Assembly: GCA_020050175.1 (NCBI GenBank) | Contig: JAGVKY010000131.1 | Location: forward strand, 1-14,642 | Direction: 5' to 3' | From: Parachlamydiales bacterium | Lineage (GTDB): Bacteria; Chlamydiota; Chlamydiia; Chlamydiales; JAJFMK01 | Length of the DNA stretch: 14,642 nt | Shown here: piece by piece, positions 7,332-14,202 of the stretch | Layout: every line of letters starts with the position of its first letter | Position numbering within the stretch: the first letter of the stretch is position 1 | Translations under genes and position numbers: made by a program | The notes under the pieces: model-generated | What the model saw: the letters and a program-made list of their open reading frames with translations, nothing else | Database searches by the model: none | Told to the model about the DNA's origin: nothing

Positions 7332-8135
7332 ATGAAGATTTGGGCCCTGCTCGTCCCCGAAGTTGAGATCCTTCTCATCGCCCTCTTCATCTACGCCCTA
7401 CTCTCCATGTTTTGGAACACGAGAGCGATGGACGTTATCTTGGGGATTTTGGCCTGCTTCGGATTTTACTTGTTGTCTGGATGGCTGCAACTAAAAGTAA
7501 TCCACCGTTTGATGGAGAGCTTGGCCAATGTCGCGGCTGTCGCCGTCCTGATCATTTTCCAACCCGAAGTCCGACTGGGTCTTTCCCGTTTGAGCTTGAA
7601 GGGAGGAAGAACCAAAGATTTTTCTGAATATGATAAATTTTTAGATTCTCTTTCGCAGGTTGTCTATTCCCTTGCCGAAAAGCATGTGGGTGCCCTAATT
7701 GTTTTAGAAAACCACGATTCCTTGCAAGAATATGTGACCCGTTCAGTTGTGATTGATGCCAAGTTCAGCCCAGAGCTGTTGGAAACAATTTTTTCTACTA
7801 CAACGCCTTTGCATGACGGTGGCGTCGTCATTCGAGGCGACCGAATTTTGAGCGCCGCTACAATTTTACCCCTTTCTGACGACCAATCGCAGGTCTCGAA
7901 ATCGATGGGCACTCGACATAGAGCAGGTCTTGGCATTAGCCAAACAACAGATGCTCTCACTGTTGTTGTGTCTGAGGAGACGGGTAAAGTTTCGATCGCA
8001 CGTGATGGGATCATGACAAGAGGGATAAAGCCCGACCGCTTTAAGGGAATTATCAAAAGTATTTTCACTTCACCGCAAGAGCCGCAGAAAAAGCGCTGGA
8101 ATCTCTTTGACAAGGTCAAGGCATGGACAACATAA
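7332..8135 (+). CDS. cdaA: Membrane-anchored diadenylate cyclase CdaA (DacA, YbbP)
   Basis: The 267-residue protein has three N-terminal membrane helices (about residues 8-26, 34-50 and 62-77). The family hallmark LIIFQPEVR follows at 73-81, then a DAC domain at about 100-250. The catalytic segment PLHDGGVVI (159-167) replaces the usual DGA by DGG. The second motif GTRHRAGLG is at 193-201. The enzyme condenses two ATP to cyclic di-AMP at the inner face of the membrane. Chlamydia makes c-di-AMP with such an enzyme. The next gene encodes the YbbR-domain regulator CdaR, overlapping by 13 bp. The ATG start follows an AT-rich spacer with little Shine-Dalgarno. The call is firm; whether the Ala-to-Gly change alters activity is open. 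Confidence 0.94.
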   Translation: MKIWALLVPEVEILLIALFIYALLSMFWNTRAMDVILGILACFGFYLLSGWLQLKVIHRLMESLANVAAVAVLIIFQPEVRLGLSRLSLKGGRTKDFSEYDKFLDSLSQVVYSLAEKHVGALIVLENHDSLQEYVTRSVVIDAKFSPELLETIFSTTTPLHDGGVVIRGDRILSAATILPLSDDQSQVSKSMGTRHRAGLGISQTTDALTVVVSEETGKVSIARDGIMTRGIKPDRFKGIIKSIFTSPQEPQKKRWNLFDKVKAWTT

Positions 8136-9349
8136 AACAAAATTGGTTTTTCTACCGCTGGCGTGAAAAGCTGATCGCGATTGTCTTGGCATCTATCGTT
8201 TGGTATTTCGTTAATCAAACCATTGTTGTTTCAAAAACAATTCCCAATATTCCTGTTCGTATTTTAAACATCCCTCAAGACAGAGTGATCAGCGGGATTT
8301 TACCGAATGGCGTCTATCAAAACAGAGTCAAACTCACGCTGACGGGCACACGGCAAGTCCTTGAAAATATTGAACCAGGCGACTTGGAAGTTGTTCTCGA
8401 TGCCAATGGTGCTCCAGATGAGTGGCCTGTTGAGATCTCAAAAAAGAATCTTGTCAGTCTTAACCCTGATTTTGATCTCAATCGCCACATCCGTGAGGTT
8501 TCGCAGCCCGATCTTGTCATACGCCTTAGTCGTTTGACAACAGCTGATGTCCCTATTTATGTGGTTCCACCCAAAGGAGATGCGCCAGAGGGTTACGCCC
8601 TCTTGGATATCTCTCCTCGTGCCTTGGTTCAATCTTTGACTGGCCCGAAAGATGAGCTGCAGGGGCTGGAAAAAAGTGGAATAGCCCTCGAGTTTGATTT
8701 GAGTAAAATCACCAAGGAAGAGCTAGATAAGTTACCTGTTAAAGAGGGTAAAGTCTTATTGCCCATTCTTCCCGCCTGGAAAAAAATTAAAGTTCCTTGG
8801 ATGGGTTCTGGCTATATTCCCATGAACTCTTCAGACTCCTCGAAGATGGAGATGGTCTTTTTAAAAAAAGAGGCGTTTCACCTCCACACCTATTTGCCCC
8901 TATTGGTTGCCTACTCCATCGAGCAAGATGTTGCTCTGAACCCTAAGACGGCCCCCTTAGAGGAAAAAGGACTTGTTGGACAAAAAGAGGGGATCTCTTA
9001 TCTCAATCTTCCTCTATCGATTGTTGGCACAGACCTCCATTTTGCCCATCTTATCGCCCCCCACCTAGCGATTGTCATCGATGCAGAAAAATCTAATCGA
9101 GCTGAGCTACCGTGGGATCTTGTTGCCTTAGCTTCGCAAGAATTAGAAGACCGTTACGTCAACGAATTAAAAGACAATATGCTCTCCGTCGAATGGGGTG
9201 AAAGCGAAAGAGAAGAGAGGCTACGTCAGTATTTCCGCACCTACCTTTCTACCATGCGACTGGTCAAAGAGGGAGGAGAACCTCTGATTTTAGATATCAA
9301 ACGCACCTCTGAGGGAATCACAGTAGAAAATGGCGATCGTCCTTCTTAA
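8123..9349 (+). CDS. cdaR: YbbR-domain protein CdaR, partner of the c-di-AMP cyclase
   Basis: The 408-residue protein has a short basic N-terminus (FYRWREK), one membrane helix at about 16-32 (LIAIVLASIVWYFVNQTIVV) and a long extracytoplasmic part. The first section reads as YbbR repeats: SKTIPNIPVRILNIP, VKLTLTGTRQVLENI and ADVPIYVVPPKGDAPEGYAL, with a further strand-rich section behind. Known: in Firmicutes CdaR binds CdaA through its membrane end and modulates c-di-AMP output. The second half (about 240-408) diverges from the repeats and is charged. It overlaps cdaA by 13 bp and the next gene by 20 bp, so stoichiometric coupling is likely. AAGGTCAAGG precedes the ATG. In Firmicutes glmM usually follows; here a glycosyltransferase does. 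Confidence 0.88.
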   Translation: MDNIKQNWFFYRWREKLIAIVLASIVWYFVNQTIVVSKTIPNIPVRILNIPQDRVISGILPNGVYQNRVKLTLTGTRQVLENIEPGDLEVVLDANGAPDEWPVEISKKNLVSLNPDFDLNRHIREVSQPDLVIRLSRLTTADVPIYVVPPKGDAPEGYALLDISPRALVQSLTGPKDELQGLEKSGIALEFDLSKITKEELDKLPVKEGKVLLPILPAWKKIKVPWMGSGYIPMNSSDSSKMEMVFLKKEAFHLHTYLPLLVAYSIEQDVALNPKTAPLEEKGLVGQKEGISYLNLPLSIVGTDLHFAHLIAPHLAIVIDAEKSNRAELPWDLVALASQELEDRYVNELKDNMLSVEWGESEREERLRQYFRTYLSTMRLVKEGGEPLILDIKRTSEGITVENGDRPS

Positions 9350-10448
9350 ACCTGGAGCAAAAAGAGGGGGTGGCCTTGAAAAAGCCTCTTCTCTAATAGC
9401 CTCGAGGTTTGCAAAAACGGGTAGAGAAGTCACACTTTTAACTTCTGGTGATCTTCATTTGGAGATTGATGGGGTAAAGTCTCAAACGATATCCCCTTTA
9501 AGTTCGATTTCTTTGCTTAATCTCCTCTCTTTTGAAAGAGCAACAAAAAAATGGCTTAGCCATCACCCTGCTACCATTGTCTTTGGCTTTGACCGTCACT
9601 CTTACCAAACCCATTGCCGTGCAGGCAATGGAGTCCATGCAGCCTATTTAGAAAGGCGAAAAAAGCTTGAAGGGTTTTGGAAGGGGCTCTCTTTTCGCAC
9701 CAATCCCTACCATCAACTCCTATTGAAGATCGAAAAAAGAGGTTTTGAAAATCCTAATTTAAAAAAACTTTTTGTTAACTCTCACATGGTGAAACAAGAA
9801 GTGCTTCACCACTACAAGGTCGACCCAAAAAAAATTATCGTTGTCCCTAACGGAATCGATTGGAAAGGACTTGAAGTTCCCTTCAATCAAGGCTTTGAAG
9901 AAAAAGTTTCCCTCTCCTCCCCTATCCAGCTGCTTTTTATTGGGCATGAATATCGAAGAAAGGGACTTAAGGAACTTCTTTACGCTCTTTCTCTCCTTCA
10001 AAGCGAAGATTGGCACCTTTCTGTTGTAGGCCGTGACCGCAATGAGTGGATTTACCGGAAAATGGCGGACCGTTTAGGTTTAGGAGAGCACGTCACTTTT
10101 TTTGGCCCCCAAAAAGAGATCCTTCCTTACTACCAATTGGCTGATTTTGTGGTCATTCCATCCCTATACGATCCTTTTGCTAATGTAACAGTTGAAGCTC
10201 TAGGCATGGGTGTCAAGGTGATCTCTTCGACGCAAAATGGGGGCTATGAGATCTTAAAAGAACCTTTTGGCTTTGTTGTCCCTCATGTTGATAACCCCGA
10301 TAACTTTGCCGCCGTTTTAAAAAAGGCTTTTTCGACGGGAAAAAAAACCCATTCACAAGCTTTACAAATCCGTGAGATGGCTTCTAGTTTTGATCTAAGT
10401 CAAACAATTGATCGCATTGTTGAAGAGACCCTTACCGATGCCTCATGA
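9330..10448 (+). CDS. GT4-type glycosyltransferase, WaaG/RfaG-like
   Basis: The 372-residue protein has the two-domain GT-B layout. At the N-terminus GGGLEKASSLIASRFAK (13-29) is the usual glycine-rich loop. RAGNGVHAAYLERRKKL (97-113) resembles the 'GDGVHRAYLE' segment of WaaG, the core-oligosaccharide transferase. VVPNGID (171-177) is the domain linker. The donor site shows FIGHEYRRKGL with Arg210-Lys211 and the segment YDPFANVTVEALGMGV, where the first acid of the E-x7-E motif is Asp281 and the second Glu289. No membrane helix is seen. Inference: a cytoplasmic-face transferase using a sugar nucleotide, perhaps extending lipid A-Kdo; acceptor and sugar are unknown. It overlaps cdaR by 20 bp and rsmE by 11 bp. 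The family is firm, the role inferred. Confidence 0.82.
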   Translation: MAIVLLKPGAKRGGGLEKASSLIASRFAKTGREVTLLTSGDLHLEIDGVKSQTISPLSSISLLNLLSFERATKKWLSHHPATIVFGFDRHSYQTHCRAGNGVHAAYLERRKKLEGFWKGLSFRTNPYHQLLLKIEKRGFENPNLKKLFVNSHMVKQEVLHHYKVDPKKIIVVPNGIDWKGLEVPFNQGFEEKVSLSSPIQLLFIGHEYRRKGLKELLYALSLLQSEDWHLSVVGRDRNEWIYRKMADRLGLGEHVTFFGPQKEILPYYQLADFVVIPSLYDPFANVTVEALGMGVKVISSTQNGGYEILKEPFGFVVPHVDNPDNFAAVLKKAFSTGKKTHSQALQIREMASSFDLSQTIDRIVEETLTDAS

Positions 10449-11133
10449 TCGTTTCTATATCGATGCACCTCTTCGGGCTTCCGACCACATTCATTTGGAA
10501 GGAGAAGAATCTCACCACCTTCATCATGTGATGCGAAAGCGGGCAGGAGATAAAGTCGAAATCGTTAATGGTAAAGGGCTCTTAGCGAAAGGGGTCGTTA
10601 AAAACAGCGAGAAAGCAAAAACTGTCATCGATCTTATCACGGTTGAAACGATTGAGCCTCTTAAAGTGAGGATGACACTAGCTCTTGCCTTAACGATCCC
10701 TTCTCATTTGGAGTGGGCCATTGAAAAAGGGACAGAACTAGGCGTTGCCATTTTTCTTCTTTTCCCCGGAGATCTAAGCCCACGCGATCACTTAACTCCT
10801 AACCAACTCCAACGTTTGGAAAAACTCACCATTGCGGCGATGAAACAATCGGGACGTGGCGATCTTCCCGCTATAATGCAAGCACCCCGCTTAAAAGAAT
10901 GGAAACGGCCATCGATCCCCTTATTTTTTGGCGATATCGGAGAAAACCCCTCCCCTTCTACCCCTTCCAAGGAATTGATTTTTGCTGTAGGACCAGAAGG
11001 AGGATGGAGTGATGGTGAAAGAAAACAACTTTTTGATTTGGGAGGTTGTCCTCTCTCACTCCACCCCTATATTCTGCGAGCTGAGACTGCAGCCATTGTC
11101 GCAGCGACCCTTTTCCTAACCCGGCCCTCATGA
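10438..11133 (+). CDS. rsmE: 16S rRNA m3U1498 methyltransferase RsmE
   Basis: The 231-residue protein starts at the ATG at 10438, giving the family's usual opening (MPHDRFYID); the frame extends ten codons upstream but without reason. An N-terminal PUA-like part includes HHLHHVMRKRAGD (27-39). The SPOUT domain shows IEKGTELGV (95-103), AMKQSGR (134-140), the SAM-site loop VGPEGGWSDGE (184-194) and the knot end YILRAETAAIVA (211-222). RsmE methylates N3 of U1498 in helix 44 of 16S rRNA. It overlaps the glycosyltransferase by 11 bp and pyk by 4 bp (ATGA), so it is probably co-expressed with both. Confidence 0.94.
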   Translation: MPHDRFYIDAPLRASDHIHLEGEESHHLHHVMRKRAGDKVEIVNGKGLLAKGVVKNSEKAKTVIDLITVETIEPLKVRMTLALALTIPSHLEWAIEKGTELGVAIFLLFPGDLSPRDHLTPNQLQRLEKLTIAAMKQSGRGDLPAIMQAPRLKEWKRPSIPLFFGDIGENPSPSTPSKELIFAVGPEGGWSDGERKQLFDLGGCPLSLHPYILRAETAAIVAATLFLTRPS

Positions 11134-12896
11134 AAATTCCTGTTCGAACAAAGATTATCTGCACGATGGGACCAAGTGTCCGTCCCTATCCCGAGATCTT
11201 GCGTCTCATCGATGCAGGCATGAACGTAGCGAGGCTCAATTTTAGCCACGGAACACATGAAGAGCATAAACAAACCATCGACAACCTTAAAAATGCTCGT
11301 GAGGAAAGAAATGTTCCCCTTGCCATCTTGCTTGATACTAAAGGACCAGAAGTCCGCTTAGGCAAAATGGAGGAGGGCAAAATCACTCTTGAAGATGGTC
11401 AAGAGTGGTTATTAACTGTTGAAGAGGTTATGGGGACGAAGGAGAGAGCTTCTTTAATCCCTGGCATGGTCATTTCACATATTCCCGTTGGAGCAACCGT
11501 CCTTTTTGATAATGGCTACCTTATTTCACAAGTGATAGAAAAGGGAGAGGGATGGATCAAAGTCAAAATGGTTCTCGGAGGAGAAATTTCCTCAGGGAAA
11601 GGGGTCAACATCCCCGGCGTCCAACTGAATTTACCCGCTGTAACTGAGAGAGATATAGCTGATATCCGTTTTGGATGCAGCCAAGACATCGATGCCATCG
11701 CCGCCTCTTTTATCCGGTCGGCCGATCACGTTCTGAGAATTCGTCATCTTTTAGAAGAGGAAAAAAAGAGAGAGATCCTCATCTTGGCAAAGATTGAGAA
11801 CCAAGAAGGGATCGAACATTTTGACAGCATCTTGCAAGCAGCCGATGGGATCATGGTCGCACGTGGCGATCTAGGCGTCGAGGTCCCCCCTTCTCAAGTT
11901 CCCCGTCTTCAAAAGATGATGATTCGGAAGTGCTACATCGCAGGAAAGCCTGTCGTCACTGCCACTCAGATGTTAGAGACAATGATCACCAACACGCGTC
12001 CAACACGTGCGGAAACATCTGATGTCGCCAATGCGATCTACGATAGTACGAGCGCGGTGATGCTCTCCGGAGAAACAGCTGTAGGGAAATACCCGATTAA
12101 AACTGTGCAGGTGATGCATGAAATTATCGAAGCAGCGGAAGCAGACTTTGATTTCCGCAGCTTCTTCGATCACCATGCCAAACTTCTCTACCACGATGTC
12201 CCTTCTGCCGTCACTCTAGCAACTGTCAATACAGCTTACAGCTCTCAAGCGAAGGCGATTTTTGTTTTCACTTTGTCGGGTTCGACAGCAAGGCTAATTT
12301 CTCGCCTACGCCCTTCAATGCCCGTCTTAGCTTTGACGCCGAATAAAAAAAGCTACCATCAGATGGCCCTAAATTGGGGCGTGATCCCGGTTCATCGCAA
12401 TTGCACGACATTAGTTGAAGCTTTCCAAGAGGCAAGTGCTGCTGCAAAGGAACTTGGCATTGCTCAAGATGGCGATCTTGTGATTGTGACAGCAGGCCGT
12501 CCCTTTGGCACCGCCGGTACAACCAACATGATGCTAGTAGAAAATATTGGAAATGTCCTTGTGAGGGGTGTAGGTCGAGGAGAGGGAAGAATTCAAGGGA
12601 AAATCACTATTCTTCAAACAACCACTGCCAAAAAACCCATTCAGGTTCGTGACCAAATACTCCTACTGACCCATTGCGATGAACATTATGAACCTTTTGT
12701 TAAAGAGTCGGCAGCTGTTGTCCTTGAAAACCTCCTTGACGACCATGCCTCTGAAGCCGAAGCCATCCGCCTTGCAGATCGTTACAACCTACCCCTCCTG
12801 CTCCGTGCAGACGGCGCCCTCCGCGTCCTTAAAGAGGGCCAACTGATCACCCTCGAACCCGAAAAAGGGGTCATCTACAACGGCCTCATCGTGTAA
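11130..12896 (+). CDS. pyk: Pyruvate kinase with C-terminal swivelling (PEP-utiliser-like) domain
   Basis: The enzyme turns PEP and ADP into pyruvate and ATP. At 588 residues it is about 100 longer than Chlamydia or Escherichia coli pyruvate kinase. The core shows LNFSHGTHEEH (36-46), LLDTKGPEVRLG (67-78), AKIEN with Lys221 and Glu223, ARGDLGVEVP (244-253) and a TATQMLETM block (277-285) before RPTRAETSDVANA. The allosteric C domain ends near GRPFGTAGTTNMM (456-468). Residues about 475-588 match the extra C-terminal domain known from Bacillus/Geobacillus enzymes, related to the phosphohistidine domain of PEP-utilising enzymes. The usual T-S-H of that domain reads D-D-H-A-S here (His539), so a histidine is kept. 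The start overlaps the rsmE stop (ATGA). Confidence 0.96.
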   Translation: MKIPVRTKIICTMGPSVRPYPEILRLIDAGMNVARLNFSHGTHEEHKQTIDNLKNAREERNVPLAILLDTKGPEVRLGKMEEGKITLEDGQEWLLTVEEVMGTKERASLIPGMVISHIPVGATVLFDNGYLISQVIEKGEGWIKVKMVLGGEISSGKGVNIPGVQLNLPAVTERDIADIRFGCSQDIDAIAASFIRSADHVLRIRHLLEEEKKREILILAKIENQEGIEHFDSILQAADGIMVARGDLGVEVPPSQVPRLQKMMIRKCYIAGKPVVTATQMLETMITNTRPTRAETSDVANAIYDSTSAVMLSGETAVGKYPIKTVQVMHEIIEAAEADFDFRSFFDHHAKLLYHDVPSAVTLATVNTAYSSQAKAIFVFTLSGSTARLISRLRPSMPVLALTPNKKSYHQMALNWGVIPVHRNCTTLVEAFQEASAAAKELGIAQDGDLVIVTAGRPFGTAGTTNMMLVENIGNVLVRGVGRGEGRIQGKITILQTTTAKKPIQVRDQILLLTHCDEHYEPFVKESAAVVLENLLDDHASEAEAIRLADRYNLPLLLRADGALRVLKEGQLITLEPEKGVIYNGLIV

Positions 12897-12921
12897 AATA
12901 CAATACCAATTGGCGAGGCCT

Positions 12922-12948
12922 CTCTGTGTCCTCTGCGTTCTCTGTGGT
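12922..12948. repeat. Three tandem 9-bp units of type CTCTGYGKY
   Basis: Directly adjoining nonamers CTCTGTGTC, CTCTGCGTT and CTCTGTGGT stand 25 bp after the pyk stop. From memory, CTCTGTG-type intergenic repeats of this form occur in many unrelated bacterial genomes; I could not check this. Function unknown. The last unit also forms the left arm of an inverted repeat. Confidence 0.6.
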
Positions 12949-12977
12949 AAAATAAATTAGAATTTTTAAACCACAGA
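12941..12977. repeat. Inverted repeat TCTGTGGT...ACCACAGA
   Basis: Perfect 8-bp arms lie at 12941-12948 and 12970-12977, with 21 AT-rich bases between them. The right arm begins an 'AAACCACAGATTT' string that also resembles common intergenic repeat text. It could be a mobile repeat's ends, a transcript-end hairpin for the cdaA-pyk operon, or coincidence of two repeat units in opposite orientation. No T-run follows, so I do not call it a terminator. Confidence 0.45.
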
Positions 12978-13033
12978 TTTCGGCATGAAGTTTTGTCTAC
13001 AGCTGTTATCATTTATGAACACGCGTGATTTGA

Positions 13034-13099
13034 CTCGACTTCTACATCTGCAAGCTTGAAGGAGAAAAGGGAGTCGTCTACAACGGGGTTATAAGATAG
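13034..13099 (+). pseudogene. Fossil of the 3' end of a second pyruvate kinase gene
   Basis: After an in-frame TGA at 13031, 21 codons run to TAG and end KLEGEKGVVYNGVIR. The intact pyk upstream ends TLEPEKGVIYNGLIV. Over the last 15 codons including the stop, about 30 of 45 bases are identical, and many of the differences fall at third codon positions, so the two were probably once both under protein-level constraint. Nothing further upstream in this frame aligns. Inference: remnant of a paralogous or foreign pyk, or a partial duplication that has aged. It lies just ahead of the next gene and could serve as its leader. Confidence 0.6.
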
Positions 13100-13110
13100 G
13101 TTGTTTGGCT

Positions 13111-13662
13111 ATGATGCATTTGCTTCTTTGCCTCCTTTTGGAGATCCAGGCCGTTGGGTATTTATATAATCCACAGCAGTGCAATCAGCTGTGCGGTAAT
13201 ATGTTAGACAAAGAGCTAAAAAAGTTTTCTCCCCTTGCCGCCTTTAGCATCAATACCACCGAAGGGAGGGTCGTCCTCTTTTGGAAGCCGAACCACAAGT
13301 TTAACTATCAAAATTTGAAGAGGGTTTTTCAGGGGATCGGGCTTGGATTTTTTAACCCTTTTGAGATGAGAGTGAGGGGGACCATATCATCGAAGGGTAG
13401 AAACATGTACCTGACGTCGATTGGAGATAACACGACTTTTATGCTTTTAGACGTTGCTCCTCGAAGCCAAACCCAATATGTGACACGGGGAAATATTGAC
13501 GTCCATCGGTTAAGAGAGCCTCTTTTAAGCAAGTTAAGAGAGGCTGAAGTCCACTACAGAGTGGTCGAAGTCAAAGGCGAGCTCTTTATGCCAGAAGCAC
13601 CCTTTGCCCCCCCCGACAAAATCATCATCAACAAGTTCACGGTCCCAGAAAGGGAGTTATAG
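13111..13662 (+). CDS. Putative exported protein with C-x3-C motif, HMA-like N-terminal half
   Basis: I start at ATG 13111 (183 residues); a TTG two codons upstream and a second ATG directly after are alternatives. The first 16 residues are hydrophobic (MMHLLLCLLLEIQAVG), a weak signal peptide or anchor without a proper lipobox. Then Cys24 and Cys28 (QQCNQLCG) precede a helix (NMLDKELKKF), a strand SINTTEGRVVLFWKPN (46-61), a helix (YQNLKRVFQGIGL) and strands RVRGTISSKG and TTFMLLDVAP. The first half resembles the beta-alpha-beta layout of heavy-metal-associated domains, with C-x3-C rather than C-x2-C; the second half may be a small barrel. Metal or redox function is a guess. The gene ends inside the last 26 bp of a convergent gene. 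Its upstream region holds repeats and the pyk fossil. Confidence 0.7.
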   Translation: MMHLLLCLLLEIQAVGYLYNPQQCNQLCGNMLDKELKKFSPLAAFSINTTEGRVVLFWKPNHKFNYQNLKRVFQGIGLGFFNPFEMRVRGTISSKGRNMYLTSIGDNTTFMLLDVAPRSQTQYVTRGNIDVHRLREPLLSKLREAEVHYRVVEVKGELFMPEAPFAPPDKIIINKFTVPEREL

Positions 13663-14119
13663 TTTCGTTATTTGGAAATAACTTTCCTAACAACCAAGTA
13701 TCACGGAGTGTATAAGGTTCTTCTGATGTAAGTTCCCCGAAGGCGGCTCTTACTAAAGCCCCACCACTACAGAAAAACTCTGTTACACTTGTAGGATTTT
13801 GGATGATCATGAAATTTGCAACAATATCCCCCTTATTCAAGCCAGAGACAATAAAGTCGTGAGCAAATACAAACAGAAAAAGAGCACTAACGGTAAGTAT
13901 CGTTGCCGTTAGGGGATTTAGAGCAATCGCTGCCATAATCCCCGCCCCAAGAAAACCTAAAGCAATTGACCCAAGCATCGAACCAAAAGCTCTTTCTTTA
14001 ATGGAATCGAGCAACAATGCCTTCGATTGAGCTGAAGTGCCACTCCAAGAATCTTCTTCAACAAGACGAGCGTCTCTTTTTAGAGCATCGATAAATCTAC
14101 TAAAACTTAAACCTGACAT
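13637..14119 (-). CDS. Two-helix membrane protein, candidate inclusion-membrane (Inc-like) protein, copy 1
   Basis: The 160-residue protein has a hydrophilic N-terminus (about 1-45, rich in Ser, Arg and Glu). Next comes one long hydrophobic block at about 47-91, split by a short turn (ALNPLT), and a soluble C-terminal half ending in SEEPYTLRDTWLLGKLF and a short tail. This bilobed hydrophobic hairpin near the middle of a small protein is the hallmark used to predict chlamydial Inc proteins, which are type III secreted into the vacuole membrane. There is no cleavable signal peptide. GAGAGG lies six bases ahead of the ATG and a good promoter lies further upstream, so it is probably its own transcription unit. 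It is clearly paralogous to the next gene. The Inc assignment is inference; a plain inner-membrane protein is the alternative. Confidence 0.72.
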   Translation of the reverse strand: MSGLSFSRFIDALKRDARLVEEDSWSGTSAQSKALLLDSIKERAFGSMLGSIALGFLGAGIMAAIALNPLTATILTVSALFLFVFAHDFIVSGLNKGDIVANFMIIQNPTSVTEFFCSGGALVRAAFGELTSEEPYTLRDTWLLGKLFPNNETITPFLGP

Positions 14120-14125
14120 TATTTT

Positions 14126-14131
14126 CCTCTC
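14126..14131 (-). promoter_or_regulatory. Strong Shine-Dalgarno of the Inc-like copy 1 gene
   Basis: GAGAGG on the minus strand with a six-base A-rich spacer (AAAATA) fixes the ATG at 14119 as start. It stands out because most other genes in the window have weak or no such site. Confidence 0.6.
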
Positions 14132-14145
14132 TTTTGAAAAAATAT

Positions 14146-14174
14146 TTTATATTTTCTATGTTAGAGAAGTTCAA
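14146..14174 (-). promoter_or_regulatory. Sigma-70-like promoter of the Inc-like copy 1 gene
   Basis: On the minus strand TTGAAC (14169-14174) is followed after exactly 17 bp by TATAAA (14146-14151). Both boxes are close to consensus. Initiation would be expected near 14139, giving a leader of about 20 nt with the Shine-Dalgarno inside. This is the best promoter in the window. It sits between the two paralogous genes, so the downstream copy need not depend on read-through from the upstream one. Confidence 0.6.
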
Positions 14175-14202
14175 ACTTTTGGTAAAAATTTAGACAAGAA
14201 AT

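Noticed and set aside
7664..8218. Long minus-strand open frame (184 codons) across cdaA
   Set aside because: It is antisense to the DAC catalytic domain, Arg/Ser/Thr-rich and without recognisable motifs; a shadow of cdaA.
12922..12948. CRISPR array start
   Set aside because: Units are only 9 bp, directly adjoining, without spacers and without cas genes nearby.
13667..13682. Palindrome GTTATTT-GG-AAATAAC as terminator of the exported-protein gene
   Set aside because: The stem is AT-rich, only three Ts follow, and it lies inside the coding sequence of the convergent gene.
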